From Thermoanaerobaculia bacterium (GTDB lineage Bacteria > Acidobacteriota > Thermoanaerobaculia > Multivoradales > UBA5704), in the NCBI GenBank assembly GCA_025937035.1, contig JAICSG010000232.1:1-6638 (forward strand): a stretch of 6,638 nt of DNA, given 5' to 3'. How positions within the stretch are numbered: the first letter of the stretch is position 1; each line of letters starts with the position of its first letter. Shown here piece after piece: positions 1-6,171 of the stretch. The translations under genes were made by a program, and so were the position numbers. Under the pieces are notes generated by a model. The model was not told where the DNA came from. It saw nothing but the letters and a program-made list of their open reading frames with translations, and did no database searches.

Positions 1-1816
1 GGGAATCCTCTGGCGGCACGGCGTTGACGATCACGGCCGGCACCGCGATGCCGAGCCCCTGCAGGGAGCGCAGCAGGCGGACCGTCTCACGGCGGGGGAG
101 CTCGGCGGCCCGGGTCACGGCCACGAAGCGGGCCCGCGCCGGATCCCGGAGCAGAGCCTCCAGCCGCTTGAGGCTGCGCGAGAGGGCCACCAGCTCCTGG
201 GCGAGATCCCCCAGCCCCACGGCCTCGCGGTACTTGAGCAGCAGGGAGAGCAGAAAGTGGTCCCAGGAGAGGGCCAGCTCGGGCATCTCCAGCAGCCGCA
301 GGGCGTGCCCGGTGGGAGCGGTGTCCACCACCACCAGATCGTAGGCCGGCTCCCGGCCGTCGCCGAAGACGGCGTCGAGGAGCGAGGAGACGGCGATGAT
401 CTCGTCGATCCCTGGAGGCGTGAGGTCGAGCAGGTCCTGGACCCCGCCAGTCTCTGGAGAGAAACTCGGAGCGAAGGCCCCCGCCGCCTCGTCGACCTTG
501 TCCCGATAGCGCTCCCGCCACTTCGCGAAGGCCCGCTCCGCGTCCAGCTCCCGGGCCCGCAGCCCTTCCGGAGCCCCGGGGACCGGACGCTCGTCGTCCC
601 CGAGAGACACCTCCAGGACGTCCGCCACGGAGTGGGCCGGATCGGTCGAGATCAGCAGGACCCGGTCCCCGGATCGCTGCTCGGCCAGAGCCAAAGCCAC
701 CGCCGCCGAGCAGGTCGTCTTCCCGACACCGCCTTTGCCGCCAAAAAACAGGATCTGAAGCCCCGCGGGGGCGATCTCGTCGAGCCACCTCAGACTCCCG
801 CGTCGCGTTCCCCTCTCCCGGTCGGGGGGAGTGCGGTGGGCATGGTGAGGTTTCGGGGTGGGGGGCTTCCCGGCCAGCCCCTTCCCCACCCGCCGCAAAG
901 CCACCTTCCCGATCGGCTCCTTCTCCTCCTCCGTCAAGAACCGCAACATCCGCCCCACCAGAGCCGTCCGGATCTCCGCGATCACCTCTCCGTCCCGCGG
1001 TGGTATCTCATGGAAAGCGCGGTTGACGATCACCTCCCGCACCGGAATGCCTTCCCGATCCAGAGCCGCCAGAGCGTCCTTGGTCTCCTCCAGGGACAGG
1101 ATCTCGGGCAGCATCACCCAGTACACCTGGCACCGCTCGGGGTCGCGCAGCCGCTCCTCGATCTCCTTCCCTTGAGCCGCGAGACCGGCGGCCAGGGCGT
1201 CGCTCTCGTCCGGGCGCCAGACGCCCCCGAAACGCTCGGCCATCCAGCGATGGCGCTCCTGGAGGCGGTCGAGAACGCCGGCGAAGCGGCGGATCGCTTC
1301 CGGCATGGCCAGCAGGCGCAGGGTGTGGGCCGTGGGGGCGGCGTCCACCACCACCTCATCACAGGCGGTCTCCCGGGCCAGGCGCGCCACCTCCAGCCAG
1401 GCCATCAGCTCGTCGGCGCCGGGGAGGGAGAGGGCGAGGAAGCGGTCGACATCCTCTGGGTCCAGATAGGTGCCGCGCGCGGCGATCTCCCGGAGGGGCT
1501 CGCGGTGCTCGGCCATCCAGCGGGAGAGGGCCGGACCGGCGGCCAGCTCGGCCGCGAGGAGGGTGCCCCGGCGGGTGGGGATGGGAGTCGGCTCGCCGGT
1601 GAGATGGACCCGGAAGGCGTCGCCCAGCGAGGGGGCGGGGTCGGTGGTGACGGCGAGGACGCGGCGGCCGGATTCGGCGGCGGCGAGGGCGGCGGCGGCG
1701 GCGCAGGTCGTTTTGCCGACGCCCCCCTTGCCGCCGAAGAGGCGCAGGGGGGGAAGGGAGGAAGGCCCTTTCAGGAGATTATTCAGAGTCTTCGTCGTTC
1801 CCGCGGAAGGAGACAT
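1..1816 (-). CDS. Tandem two-domain ArsA/Get3-family ATPase (3' end cut by the window)
   Basis: 605 residues are visible in one continuous frame (codons 2-1816), with no stop before the left edge, so the C-terminus is missing. ArsA powers arsenite export and Get3/TRC40 delivers tail-anchored membrane proteins; both are dimeric or pseudodimeric ATPases. Domain 1 has a P-loop GGKGGVGKTT (28-37), TTDPAPSLGD (D59), a DAAPTAHTLRLLAMPE switch II (from D158), and LPEILSLEET (about 235-244). A Pro/His/Arg-rich linker (about 310-348) leads to domain 2. Domain 2 has P-loop GGKGGVGKTT (359-368), STDPAHS (390-396), GIDEI, and DTAPTGHALRLLEMPE (from D498). The ATG at 1816 overlaps gvpG by 38 nt, with GAGG 3 nt upstream, and no ATG, GTG or TTG follows before the P-loop. 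No transmembrane segment is seen. No CxxC zinc motif is seen in domain 1. The substrate cannot be told from sequence; the operon hints at a hydrophobic-protein chaperone. Confidence 0.93.
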   Translation of the reverse strand, partial: MSPSAGTTKTLNNLLKGPSSLPPLRLFGGKGGVGKTTCAAAAALAAAESGRRVLAVTTDPAPSLGDAFRVHLTGEPTPIPTRRGTLLAAELAAGPALSRWMAEHREPLREIAARGTYLDPEDVDRFLALSLPGADELMAWLEVARLARETACDEVVVDAAPTAHTLRLLAMPEAIRRFAGVLDRLQERHRWMAERFGGVWRPDESDALAAGLAAQGKEIEERLRDPERCQVYWVMLPEILSLEETKDALAALDREGIPVREVIVNRAFHEIPPRDGEVIAEIRTALVGRMLRFLTEEEKEPIGKVALRRVGKGLAGKPPTPKPHHAHRTPPDRERGTRRGSLRWLDEIAPAGLQILFFGGKGGVGKTTCSAAVALALAEQRSGDRVLLISTDPAHSVADVLEVSLGDDERPVPGAPEGLRARELDAERAFAKWRERYRDKVDEAAGAFAPSFSPETGGVQDLLDLTPPGIDEIIAVSSLLDAVFGDGREPAYDLVVVDTAPTGHALRLLEMPELALSWDHFLLSLLLKYREAVGLGDLAQELVALSRSLKRLEALLRDPARARFVAVTRAAELPRRETVRLLRSLQGLGIAVPAVIVNAVPPEDS

Positions 1817-2081
1817 CCACCTCGAACCCACCCCCCAGCGACATCGCCCCGCTCGCCTCGCCGCGCTTGGCGTCGCGGATCTCGCGCAGCCGGGCCAGGA
1901 TCTGCCGCTCCAGATCCACGAAATCGGCCTCGTCCATCTCCCCCAGCTCGACCCGCATCTGGGCGGCCAGCAGCTCCTCGCGCAGCGACGTCTCGTCGTT
2001 CATCTCCTCGTCGACGGCCGAGGCGACCTTGTCGAGGACGAACTTGATGCCGCCGATGAGGAGGCTGTCGATGATCAGCAT
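1779..2081 (-). CDS. gvpG: Gas vesicle protein GvpG
   Basis: A 100-residue GvpG-family protein, a small, mostly helical accessory factor used in early gas-vesicle assembly and usually encoded beside gvpF or gvpL. It begins with a hydrophobic helix (MLIIDSLLIGGIKFVLDKVA), as the family does. Next comes a charged helical region, SLREELLAAQMRVELGEMDEADFVDLERQILARLREI (about residues 32-68), which contains the typical LxxxLxxGE(I/M)xExxF pattern. The last 30 residues are Gly/acidic and probably flexible. The ATG lies 15 nt after the GvpF/L stop, with no clear ribosome site, so translation is probably coupled. The last 38 nt are shared with the start of the ArsA-like gene in another frame. The neighbours strongly support the call. 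Confidence 0.88.
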   Translation of the reverse strand: MLIIDSLLIGGIKFVLDKVASAVDEEMNDETSLREELLAAQMRVELGEMDEADFVDLERQILARLREIRDAKRGEASGAMSLGGGFEVDVSFRGNDEDSE

Positions 2082-2096
2082 GAGAAGGGGATCAGA

Positions 2097-3203
2097 TCAC
2101 TCGGCCTCGGAGGCGCGCTCCAGCTTGAGGCGGATGTTGACGAAGTTGTAGGGCGGCCAGGGCCCGGTGTACTTGAAGATCAGGTTCTCGTAGCGCGCGT
2201 CGATCTCCTTGACCTTGGCGTCGAAATCGGGCTCGCGGTCGCGGGCGACCAGGAAGGCGCCGTTGAGGATCATCTTGTCGCCGATCGGCTTGTTGGTGCG
2301 CGAGGCGACGCAGACGCCGCTCAGGGCGTCGATGATCTCCGAGACCAGCTTCTCCGAGCGCTCCTGGAGGAGCGAGTCGACCAGCCGGCCATACTGCATG
2401 CGGGCGAAGTAGGTGGATCCCTTCTGGTGCGAGATCTCCTGGCGCAGCAGGCGGAGGTTCTCGTCGTCCTTCTCGATCTCGCGGATGATCGTGTCCGGCT
2501 CCCAGAGCACCTTGAGGCCGAACTCCAGCTTGTCCTGCATCTTCACCAGCACGTCGCGGAAGGCGTCGTAGGCGCTGCGCAGCAGCTCGACGATGTCCTC
2601 GGAGGTCTTGAAGACGGTGCTGAAGGACATCGGGATCACCGTGAAGTCGCGCATCACGACCTCGTTGACCCGCTCGTGGGCGAGCACGTTCTCGCGGGTG
2701 GGGTCGTAGACCTCCAGCGGCGTGTCGGAGACCACGGCGGCGATGTCCTTGTAGTTGACCGTGTGGACCTCGGCGGGCTCGCTGCCGATGCCGATGGGCC
2801 CGAAGCGGCAGGGATCGTTCGAGTGGATGATGCAGTAGACGTACTTGCCGCTGCGGCCGCCGGGGCGGGCGGACGCGTCCGGGAAGGCGAGGAGGTCCGA
2901 CATCGGGCCGTTGGCGGACCGCGGCTCGGGCTCCCGGGCGGGCTCGCGGCCGGCGGCGGCCTGCCGGGCGCGCGGGCCCGCGGCCGTCTTCCGGGTGGCC
3001 TTCTTGGCGGCCGGAGCCGGAGCCGGCTTCTTGGCCTTGGGGCTGGCGGCGGGCTTCTTGACCGCGGCCTTCTGGGCCGCCGCCTGCTTGCCCGCCGGGC
3101 GGGCCGCCGTGGCCTTCTTCGCCGCTGGAGCGGCCGTCTTGCCGGCCTTCTTCGGGGCGGGCTTCTTCCGGGCGTCGGTCTTGTCGGCTTTGGCTTTGGC
3201 CAT
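2097..3203 (-). CDS. gvpL: GvpF/GvpL-family gas vesicle protein with Ala/Lys/Pro-rich N-terminal tail
   Basis: A 368-residue protein. Residues from about 119 to the end form a GvpF/GvpL domain, an accessory family needed for vesicle assembly that is thought to sit with or chaperone GvpA. Visible hallmarks are GKYVYCII at the domain start, VIPMSFSTVFKTSEDIVELL, the EFGLKVLWE strand, GSTYFARMQYGR, MILNGAFLVARD, and the near-C-terminal TGPWPPYNFV, which is the best signature. GvpF and GvpL share this fold, so the letter is uncertain. Before it lies a tail of about 100 residues resembling histone H1 or AlgP; the first 80 residues contain 30 Ala, 20 Lys and 5 Arg but only 2 acidic residues. The chosen ATG has AGGAG 12 nt upstream, a long spacing. 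An internal ATG (Met101, 2901-2903) would remove the tail but has no ribosome site. It follows the receiver gene by 19 nt and precedes gvpG by 15 nt. Confidence 0.92.
   Translation of the reverse strand: MAKAKADKTDARKKPAPKKAGKTAAPAAKKATAARPAGKQAAAQKAAVKKPAASPKAKKPAPAPAAKKATRKTAAGPRARQAAAGREPAREPEPRSANGPMSDLLAFPDASARPGGRSGKYVYCIIHSNDPCRFGPIGIGSEPAEVHTVNYKDIAAVVSDTPLEVYDPTRENVLAHERVNEVVMRDFTVIPMSFSTVFKTSEDIVELLRSAYDAFRDVLVKMQDKLEFGLKVLWEPDTIIREIEKDDENLRLLRQEISHQKGSTYFARMQYGRLVDSLLQERSEKLVSEIIDALSGVCVASRTNKPIGDKMILNGAFLVARDREPDFDAKVKEIDARYENLIFKYTGPWPPYNFVNIRLKLERASEAE
2904..3200 (-). other. Low-complexity Ala/Lys/Pro tail segment of the GvpF/L protein
   Basis: This codes for residues 2-100, a run of short degenerate units such as KKPA, PKKA, AAKKAT and KKPAP. 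From residue 80 on it shifts to an Arg/Glu/Pro-rich stretch. It is expected to be disordered and strongly cationic. The DNA is correspondingly repetitive (recurring ttcttggc/ggccgg blocks on the + strand), so length changes by slippage are possible. Reading frame and codon bias match the rest of the gene, which argues against an artefact. Confidence 0.8.
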
Positions 3204-3222
3204 GGGGGCGTCGCTCTCCTGG

Positions 3223-3618
3223 CTAGGTCGTCTTCGCTTCGAGCTGGCGGCGGACCTCTTGCTCGAGGTCCTTGGGGAGACAGGGTTTGGTCACGACGGC
3301 GTTGCAGCCCACCTCGCGCGCCTTGTCGTGGGCGGCGGCGAGGGCGTGAGCGGTCAGGGCGATGATCGGGATGTCCCGGGTGCGGTCGTCCTGCTTCAGG
3401 CGCCGGGTGGCCTCCCAGCCGTCGATGCCGGGCAGCGAGAGATCCATCAGGATGACGTCGGGATGGAGCTCGAACGCCTTCTCCAGGGCCTCCAGCCCGT
3501 CGGCGGCGGTGGCGACGCGGAAGCCGCGGAACTCCAGGTATTCGGCGAAAATCTCGCGGCCGTGGTCGACGTCGTCGACCACGAGCACGAGCGGGGCTTG
3601 AGTCTCTCCGCGGGTCAT
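3223..3618 (-). CDS. Receiver-only (CheY-like) response regulator
   Basis: A 131-residue stand-alone REC domain, probably the phosphate acceptor for the kinase encoded just upstream. All receiver landmarks are present: the acidic pair Asp15/Asp16 (VLVVDDVD), phospho-acceptor Asp59 (ILMDLSLPGIDGWE), Thr89 (IIALTAHA) and Lys111 (VTKPCLP). The protein ends 20 residues after Lys111, so there is no DNA-binding or enzymatic output domain; its effect should come from protein-protein contact or phosphorelay. Its ATG overlaps the kinase TGA (ATGA), with a GAGGA ribosome site 4 nt upstream, which points to coupled translation and near-equal amounts. The gvpF/L-type gene begins 19 nt after its TAG. This position suggests that it acts on gas-vesicle assembly or on a partner encoded elsewhere; that is inference. 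Confidence 0.95.
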   Translation of the reverse strand: MTRGETQAPLVLVVDDVDHGREIFAEYLEFRGFRVATAADGLEALEKAFELHPDVILMDLSLPGIDGWEATRRLKQDDRTRDIPIIALTAHALAAAHDKAREVGCNAVVTKPCLPKDLEQEVRRQLEAKTT

Positions 3619-5816
3619 GCCGTCCTCGGCTTGCAGGGAAGATACAGAGTGAACGTGGACCCCTCGCCCAGCTGGCTGACCAGGGTGATGCGGCCGTCGA
3701 GGATGTGGGCGAGGCGGCGGCAGATCGACAGCCCCAGCCCGGTGCCCCCCTGGCGGCGGGCGTAGGAGCTGTTGGCCTGCTCGAAGGCCTCGAAGATCGT
3801 CTTCTGGTTATCCTCCGCGATGCCGATGCCGGTGTCGGTGACGGCGATCGAGATCTCGTCGGCCCCCTTCTCGTGGTCGAGGCGGATGGCGACCGACCCC
3901 TGGGGGGTGAACTTCAAGGCGTTCGAGAGCAGGTTGAGCACGATCTGCTTGACCTTCTGGCGGTCGGTCTCGATCTCCGGCAGGTCGGGCGACAGGGCGC
4001 GCTCCACCGCCAGGCGGGTGCCGGCGATCACCGGCTCGACCTCGGTCATCACCTCGTCGATCAGCTCGGGGAGGCGGACGCACTCGATCTGCACCGGCAT
4101 CTTGCCCGACTCGATGCGAGCGATGTCCAGGAGGTCGTTGATGACCGCCAGCAGGTGGCGGGCGTTGGCGTCGATGCGGCCCAGCTTGTCGTGCTGCTGG
4201 GGCGTCATGGCGCCCGAGACCCCCTCCAGCATCAGATGGGTATAGCCCATGATGGCGTTGAGCGGGGTGCGCAGCTCGTGGGAGACGTTGGCCAGGAACT
4301 GCGACTTGGCGGCGGAGGCCTGCTCGAGCTGGAAGGCCTGGCGGCGGAGCAGCTCGTTCTGCTCGGCCAGCTCGGCCGTGGCCTCGCGGACCCGCTCGCG
4401 CAGCTCCTCCGAGTGCCGGGTGACCTGCTCGTAGAGACGGGCCTTCTCCTCCGCCTCGGTGAGGTCGTGGAGAATGGTGACGATCACCATCTCCTCGCCG
4501 TGCTTGGAGGCCACCTTGCCCGAGATCGCCTCCACCGGGACGGTCTTCCCGGTCTGGGGATCGATCAGGCTCAAGGTGCGGCGCCAGTGCCCCTCCTGGC
4601 CGGCGTGCAGGCTGGAGACGAAGAGGCCGGAGACGAACGAGGTGAACACCGCGTCGTTGGTCCGCACCCGCCGCTCGACCTCGGTATTGCGGGAATCGCG
4701 CTTGCCGCGGGGGATCGTGAACATCCGCTCGGCCGGGGGGTTCATGCGCGCGATGTTCCCCTCGGCGTCGGTGACCAGGATGGGGTCGAGCACCGAGTTG
4801 AGGATCAGGTCGAGGCGGTCGCGCTCGGCGCGGGTGGCGGCCTCGGCGACCCGCAGCCGGCGGTAGTTCTCCTCGATCTCCTCGGTGGCCCGGCGCAGGT
4901 CGGTGACGTTGCGCAGCACCGAGACCACCCCGGTCTCGCCGAGGCGGATCGGCACCGGCGTGCTCAGCACCTCGAACAGGAGGTCGCGTCCCTCGGAAGG
5001 GTCGACCAGCAGCAGCTCGCGGCGGGTGGGGCCGCTCTCGGCCGCGTTGGTGAACAGCGAGGCCGAGAAGAGCATGTTGTTGAGGGCCACCGCCCGGCGC
5101 CACCCCTCGCGCTTGTCCTCGCCGGCGGTGAGCAGCATCTCGGCGCCCGCGTTGGCGACCAGGATGCGGCCGTCGGCGTCGGTCAGCAGGATGGGGTCGG
5201 TGACGGCGTTGATGATCGAGAACAGCCAGCTCCGCTCCCGCTTGTGGCGCCGCTCCTCGGCCTGGGCCCGGCGGTACCAGAGCGAGGCCAGGCGGACCCC
5301 CAGGAGCTCCGCCGCCCAGAGGATGTCATCCGGGACCGGACCGTCCTCCAGGCCGGTGAGCAGGAGCAGGCCGGGGCCGATCTCCTCCTTGGAGCCGTCC
5401 TTGGAGCCGCTGAGCGGGACGGCGTGGAACGAGAGATTGCCCAGCGGGGTCTCGACCGCCCGCAGCAGCGGCTGGCTGGAGTCGTGGAAGACCACCGGCT
5501 CGCCGCCCGAGAGGGCCACCACCAGGGGATGGGTGCGGTCTCCGAGATCGAGATTGAAGGCGTCGACCGAGGCGATCGACACCCCGATGCCGGTCAGGCC
5601 GAGCAGGCGGCCGCTCTCGCTGTCGGCCACGGCGCAGACCGCCCTCTCCACCCCCGCGTGCCGCACCAGCCAGCGCAGGGCCACCACCGCGCACGGCCGC
5701 GCCTCCTCCTCGGCGAGCAGGGCCTCGACCAGGGCCAGCTTGGGCCTGGAGCCGATGCCGCCCCCGGTCCGCGGGCGCGGGCTGGGGGACGCGTCGAGAG
5801 GCGCGATGTTGACCAC
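3615..5816 (-). CDS. Soluble sensor histidine kinase (GAF-like, PAS, PAS, HisKA, HATPase_c)
   Basis: A 733-residue cytosolic sensor kinase that should autophosphorylate on His and pass the phosphate to the receiver encoded next to it. Order: a GAF-like region at about 28-180; a first PAS at about 195-310 (ITDP-type start NAVTDPILLTDADGRILVAN); a second PAS at about 333-455 (NSVLDPILVTDAEGNIARMN); a coiled-coil linker at about 455-505; the H box SHELRTPLNAIMGY with His513; the N box QIVLNLLSNALKFT with Asn628 and Asn632; the G1 box DTGIGIAE from Asp661; an F box (IFEAFEQ); and the G2 box GTGLGLSI at 691-698. No signal peptide or membrane segment is visible. The start is GTG: a TAG stop lies directly before it in frame, and AGGAG sits 6 nt upstream. 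It lies 11 nt after gvpA and overlaps the receiver gene by 4 nt (ATGA). The catalytic residues look intact. The ligand is unknown. Confidence 0.95.
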   Translation of the reverse strand: MVNIAPLDASPSPRPRTGGGIGSRPKLALVEALLAEEEARPCAVVALRWLVRHAGVERAVCAVADSESGRLLGLTGIGVSIASVDAFNLDLGDRTHPLVVALSGGEPVVFHDSSQPLLRAVETPLGNLSFHAVPLSGSKDGSKEEIGPGLLLLTGLEDGPVPDDILWAAELLGVRLASLWYRRAQAEERRHKRERSWLFSIINAVTDPILLTDADGRILVANAGAEMLLTAGEDKREGWRRAVALNNMLFSASLFTNAAESGPTRRELLLVDPSEGRDLLFEVLSTPVPIRLGETGVVSVLRNVTDLRRATEEIEENYRRLRVAEAATRAERDRLDLILNSVLDPILVTDAEGNIARMNPPAERMFTIPRGKRDSRNTEVERRVRTNDAVFTSFVSGLFVSSLHAGQEGHWRRTLSLIDPQTGKTVPVEAISGKVASKHGEEMVIVTILHDLTEAEEKARLYEQVTRHSEELRERVREATAELAEQNELLRRQAFQLEQASAAKSQFLANVSHELRTPLNAIMGYTHLMLEGVSGAMTPQQHDKLGRIDANARHLLAVINDLLDIARIESGKMPVQIECVRLPELIDEVMTEVEPVIAGTRLAVERALSPDLPEIETDRQKVKQIVLNLLSNALKFTPQGSVAIRLDHEKGADEISIAVTDTGIGIAEDNQKTIFEAFEQANSSYARRQGGTGLGLSICRRLAHILDGRITLVSQLGEGSTFTLYLPCKPRTA
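3623..3627 (-). promoter_or_regulatory. Ribosome binding site of the receiver gene inside the kinase gene
   Basis: GAGGA on the minus strand, 4 nt before the ATG of the receiver gene, lies within the last codons of the kinase. With the ATGA stop-start overlap it supports coupled or re-initiated translation. Confidence 0.55.
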
Positions 5817-5822
5817 CTACGG

Positions 5823-5827
5823 CTCCT
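5823..5827 (-). promoter_or_regulatory. Ribosome binding site fixing the GTG start of the histidine kinase
   Basis: AGGAG on the minus strand lies just after the gvpA TGA and 6 nt before GTG at 5814-5816. An in-frame TAG directly precedes the GTG, so no longer N-terminus is possible. Confidence 0.8.
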
Positions 5828-6169
5828 TCATTCCTTGGTCGAAGCGCGGGTCCGGCGGGCCGGCACCGCCACCTCCTCGCGCGCCATCGAGGCGAGCTGG
5901 GCGCGCAGGGAAGCGTTCTCGGCCAGCAGATCCTCGGAGGTGCGGGATTCGAGCGCCGACGGACGGGACACCGAGGGGACGTTCGAGACCGCTTCCGAGT
6001 ACTTGATATAGGTGTCGATCGAGGCGACCACGACGCGGGCCTCGACCGTCAGCAGGTCGATGCCCACCAGCGAGACGCGGACCCAGGCATCGATCACGAT
6101 GCCCTTGTCGAGGACCCGGTCCAGGACGTCGATGAGACTGGTGCCACCGGAAGCACGTTCAACCGGCAT
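5828..6169 (-). CDS. gvpA: Gas vesicle structural protein GvpA, with C-terminal extension
   Basis: The main ribbed-wall subunit of gas vesicles, a small amphipathic protein that packs into the gas-permeable, water-excluding shell. Residues 11-60 match the conserved GvpA core almost word for word: [20 protein letters not shown], then [20 protein letters not shown], then [11 protein letters not shown]. This gives the usual helix-strand-strand-helix order. At 113 residues it is longer than the usual 70-75. Residues 64-113 form a tail with a predicted coiled coil (about 72-96, [16 protein letters not shown]) and a basic end ([11 protein letters not shown]). An AGGGGG ribosome site lies 9 nt before the ATG, inside the end of gvpJ. 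The histidine kinase starts 11 nt after the TGA. No separate promoter was seen, so it probably shares the gvpJ transcript. Identification is very secure; the role of the tail is unknown. Confidence 0.96.
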   Translation of the reverse strand: MPVERASGGTSLIDVLDRVLDKGIVIDAWVRVSLVGIDLLTVEARVVVASIDTYIKYSEAVSNVPSVSRPSALESRTSEDLLAENASLRAQLASMAREEVAVPARRTRASTKE

Positions 6170-6171
6170 GT

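Noticed and set aside
87..788. Minus-strand open frame of 233 codons in the left region
   Set aside because: The second P-loop and switch motifs of the ATPase are read in a different frame, continuous with domain 1. This frame is an artefact.
780..860. Possible frameshift or gene boundary between the two ATPase halves
   Set aside because: Reading codon by codon, both halves and the linker share one frame with no stop, so this is a fused tandem protein.
257..2047. Long open frame on the + strand
   Set aside because: It is antisense to the ATPase and gvpG, has Pro/Arg/Gly-heavy composition and no domain motif. It is a by-product of high GC.
2901..2903. Internal ATG (Met101) as the true start of the GvpF/L gene
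   Set aside because: There is no ribosome site upstream, whereas the outer ATG has AGGAG, and the frame stays open with matching codon bias. It is kept as a possible alternative only.
1470..3365. Long + strand open frame with Val/Leu/Asp/Gly-rich sequence
   Set aside because: It lies opposite gvpG, GvpF/L and the receiver gene. The repetitive composition mirrors their codon bias and no fold is recognisable.
3561..3583. Perfect 10-bp inverted repeat with a 3-nt loop near the 5' end of the receiver gene
   Set aside because: It falls exactly on the codons for V-V-D-D-V-D-H, including the conserved acidic pair. GTC/GAC codons are each other's complement, so it is best explained by coding. It has no T tract.
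3808..5103. Minus-strand open frame of 431 codons inside the kinase gene
   Set aside because: It is out of frame with the kinase, rich in Arg, Pro and Gly, and has no motif.
3705..6011. 768-codon open frame on the + strand
   Set aside because: It is the complement of the kinase and gvpA. The minus-strand frame contains intact H, N, G1 and G2 boxes, so this frame is a shadow.
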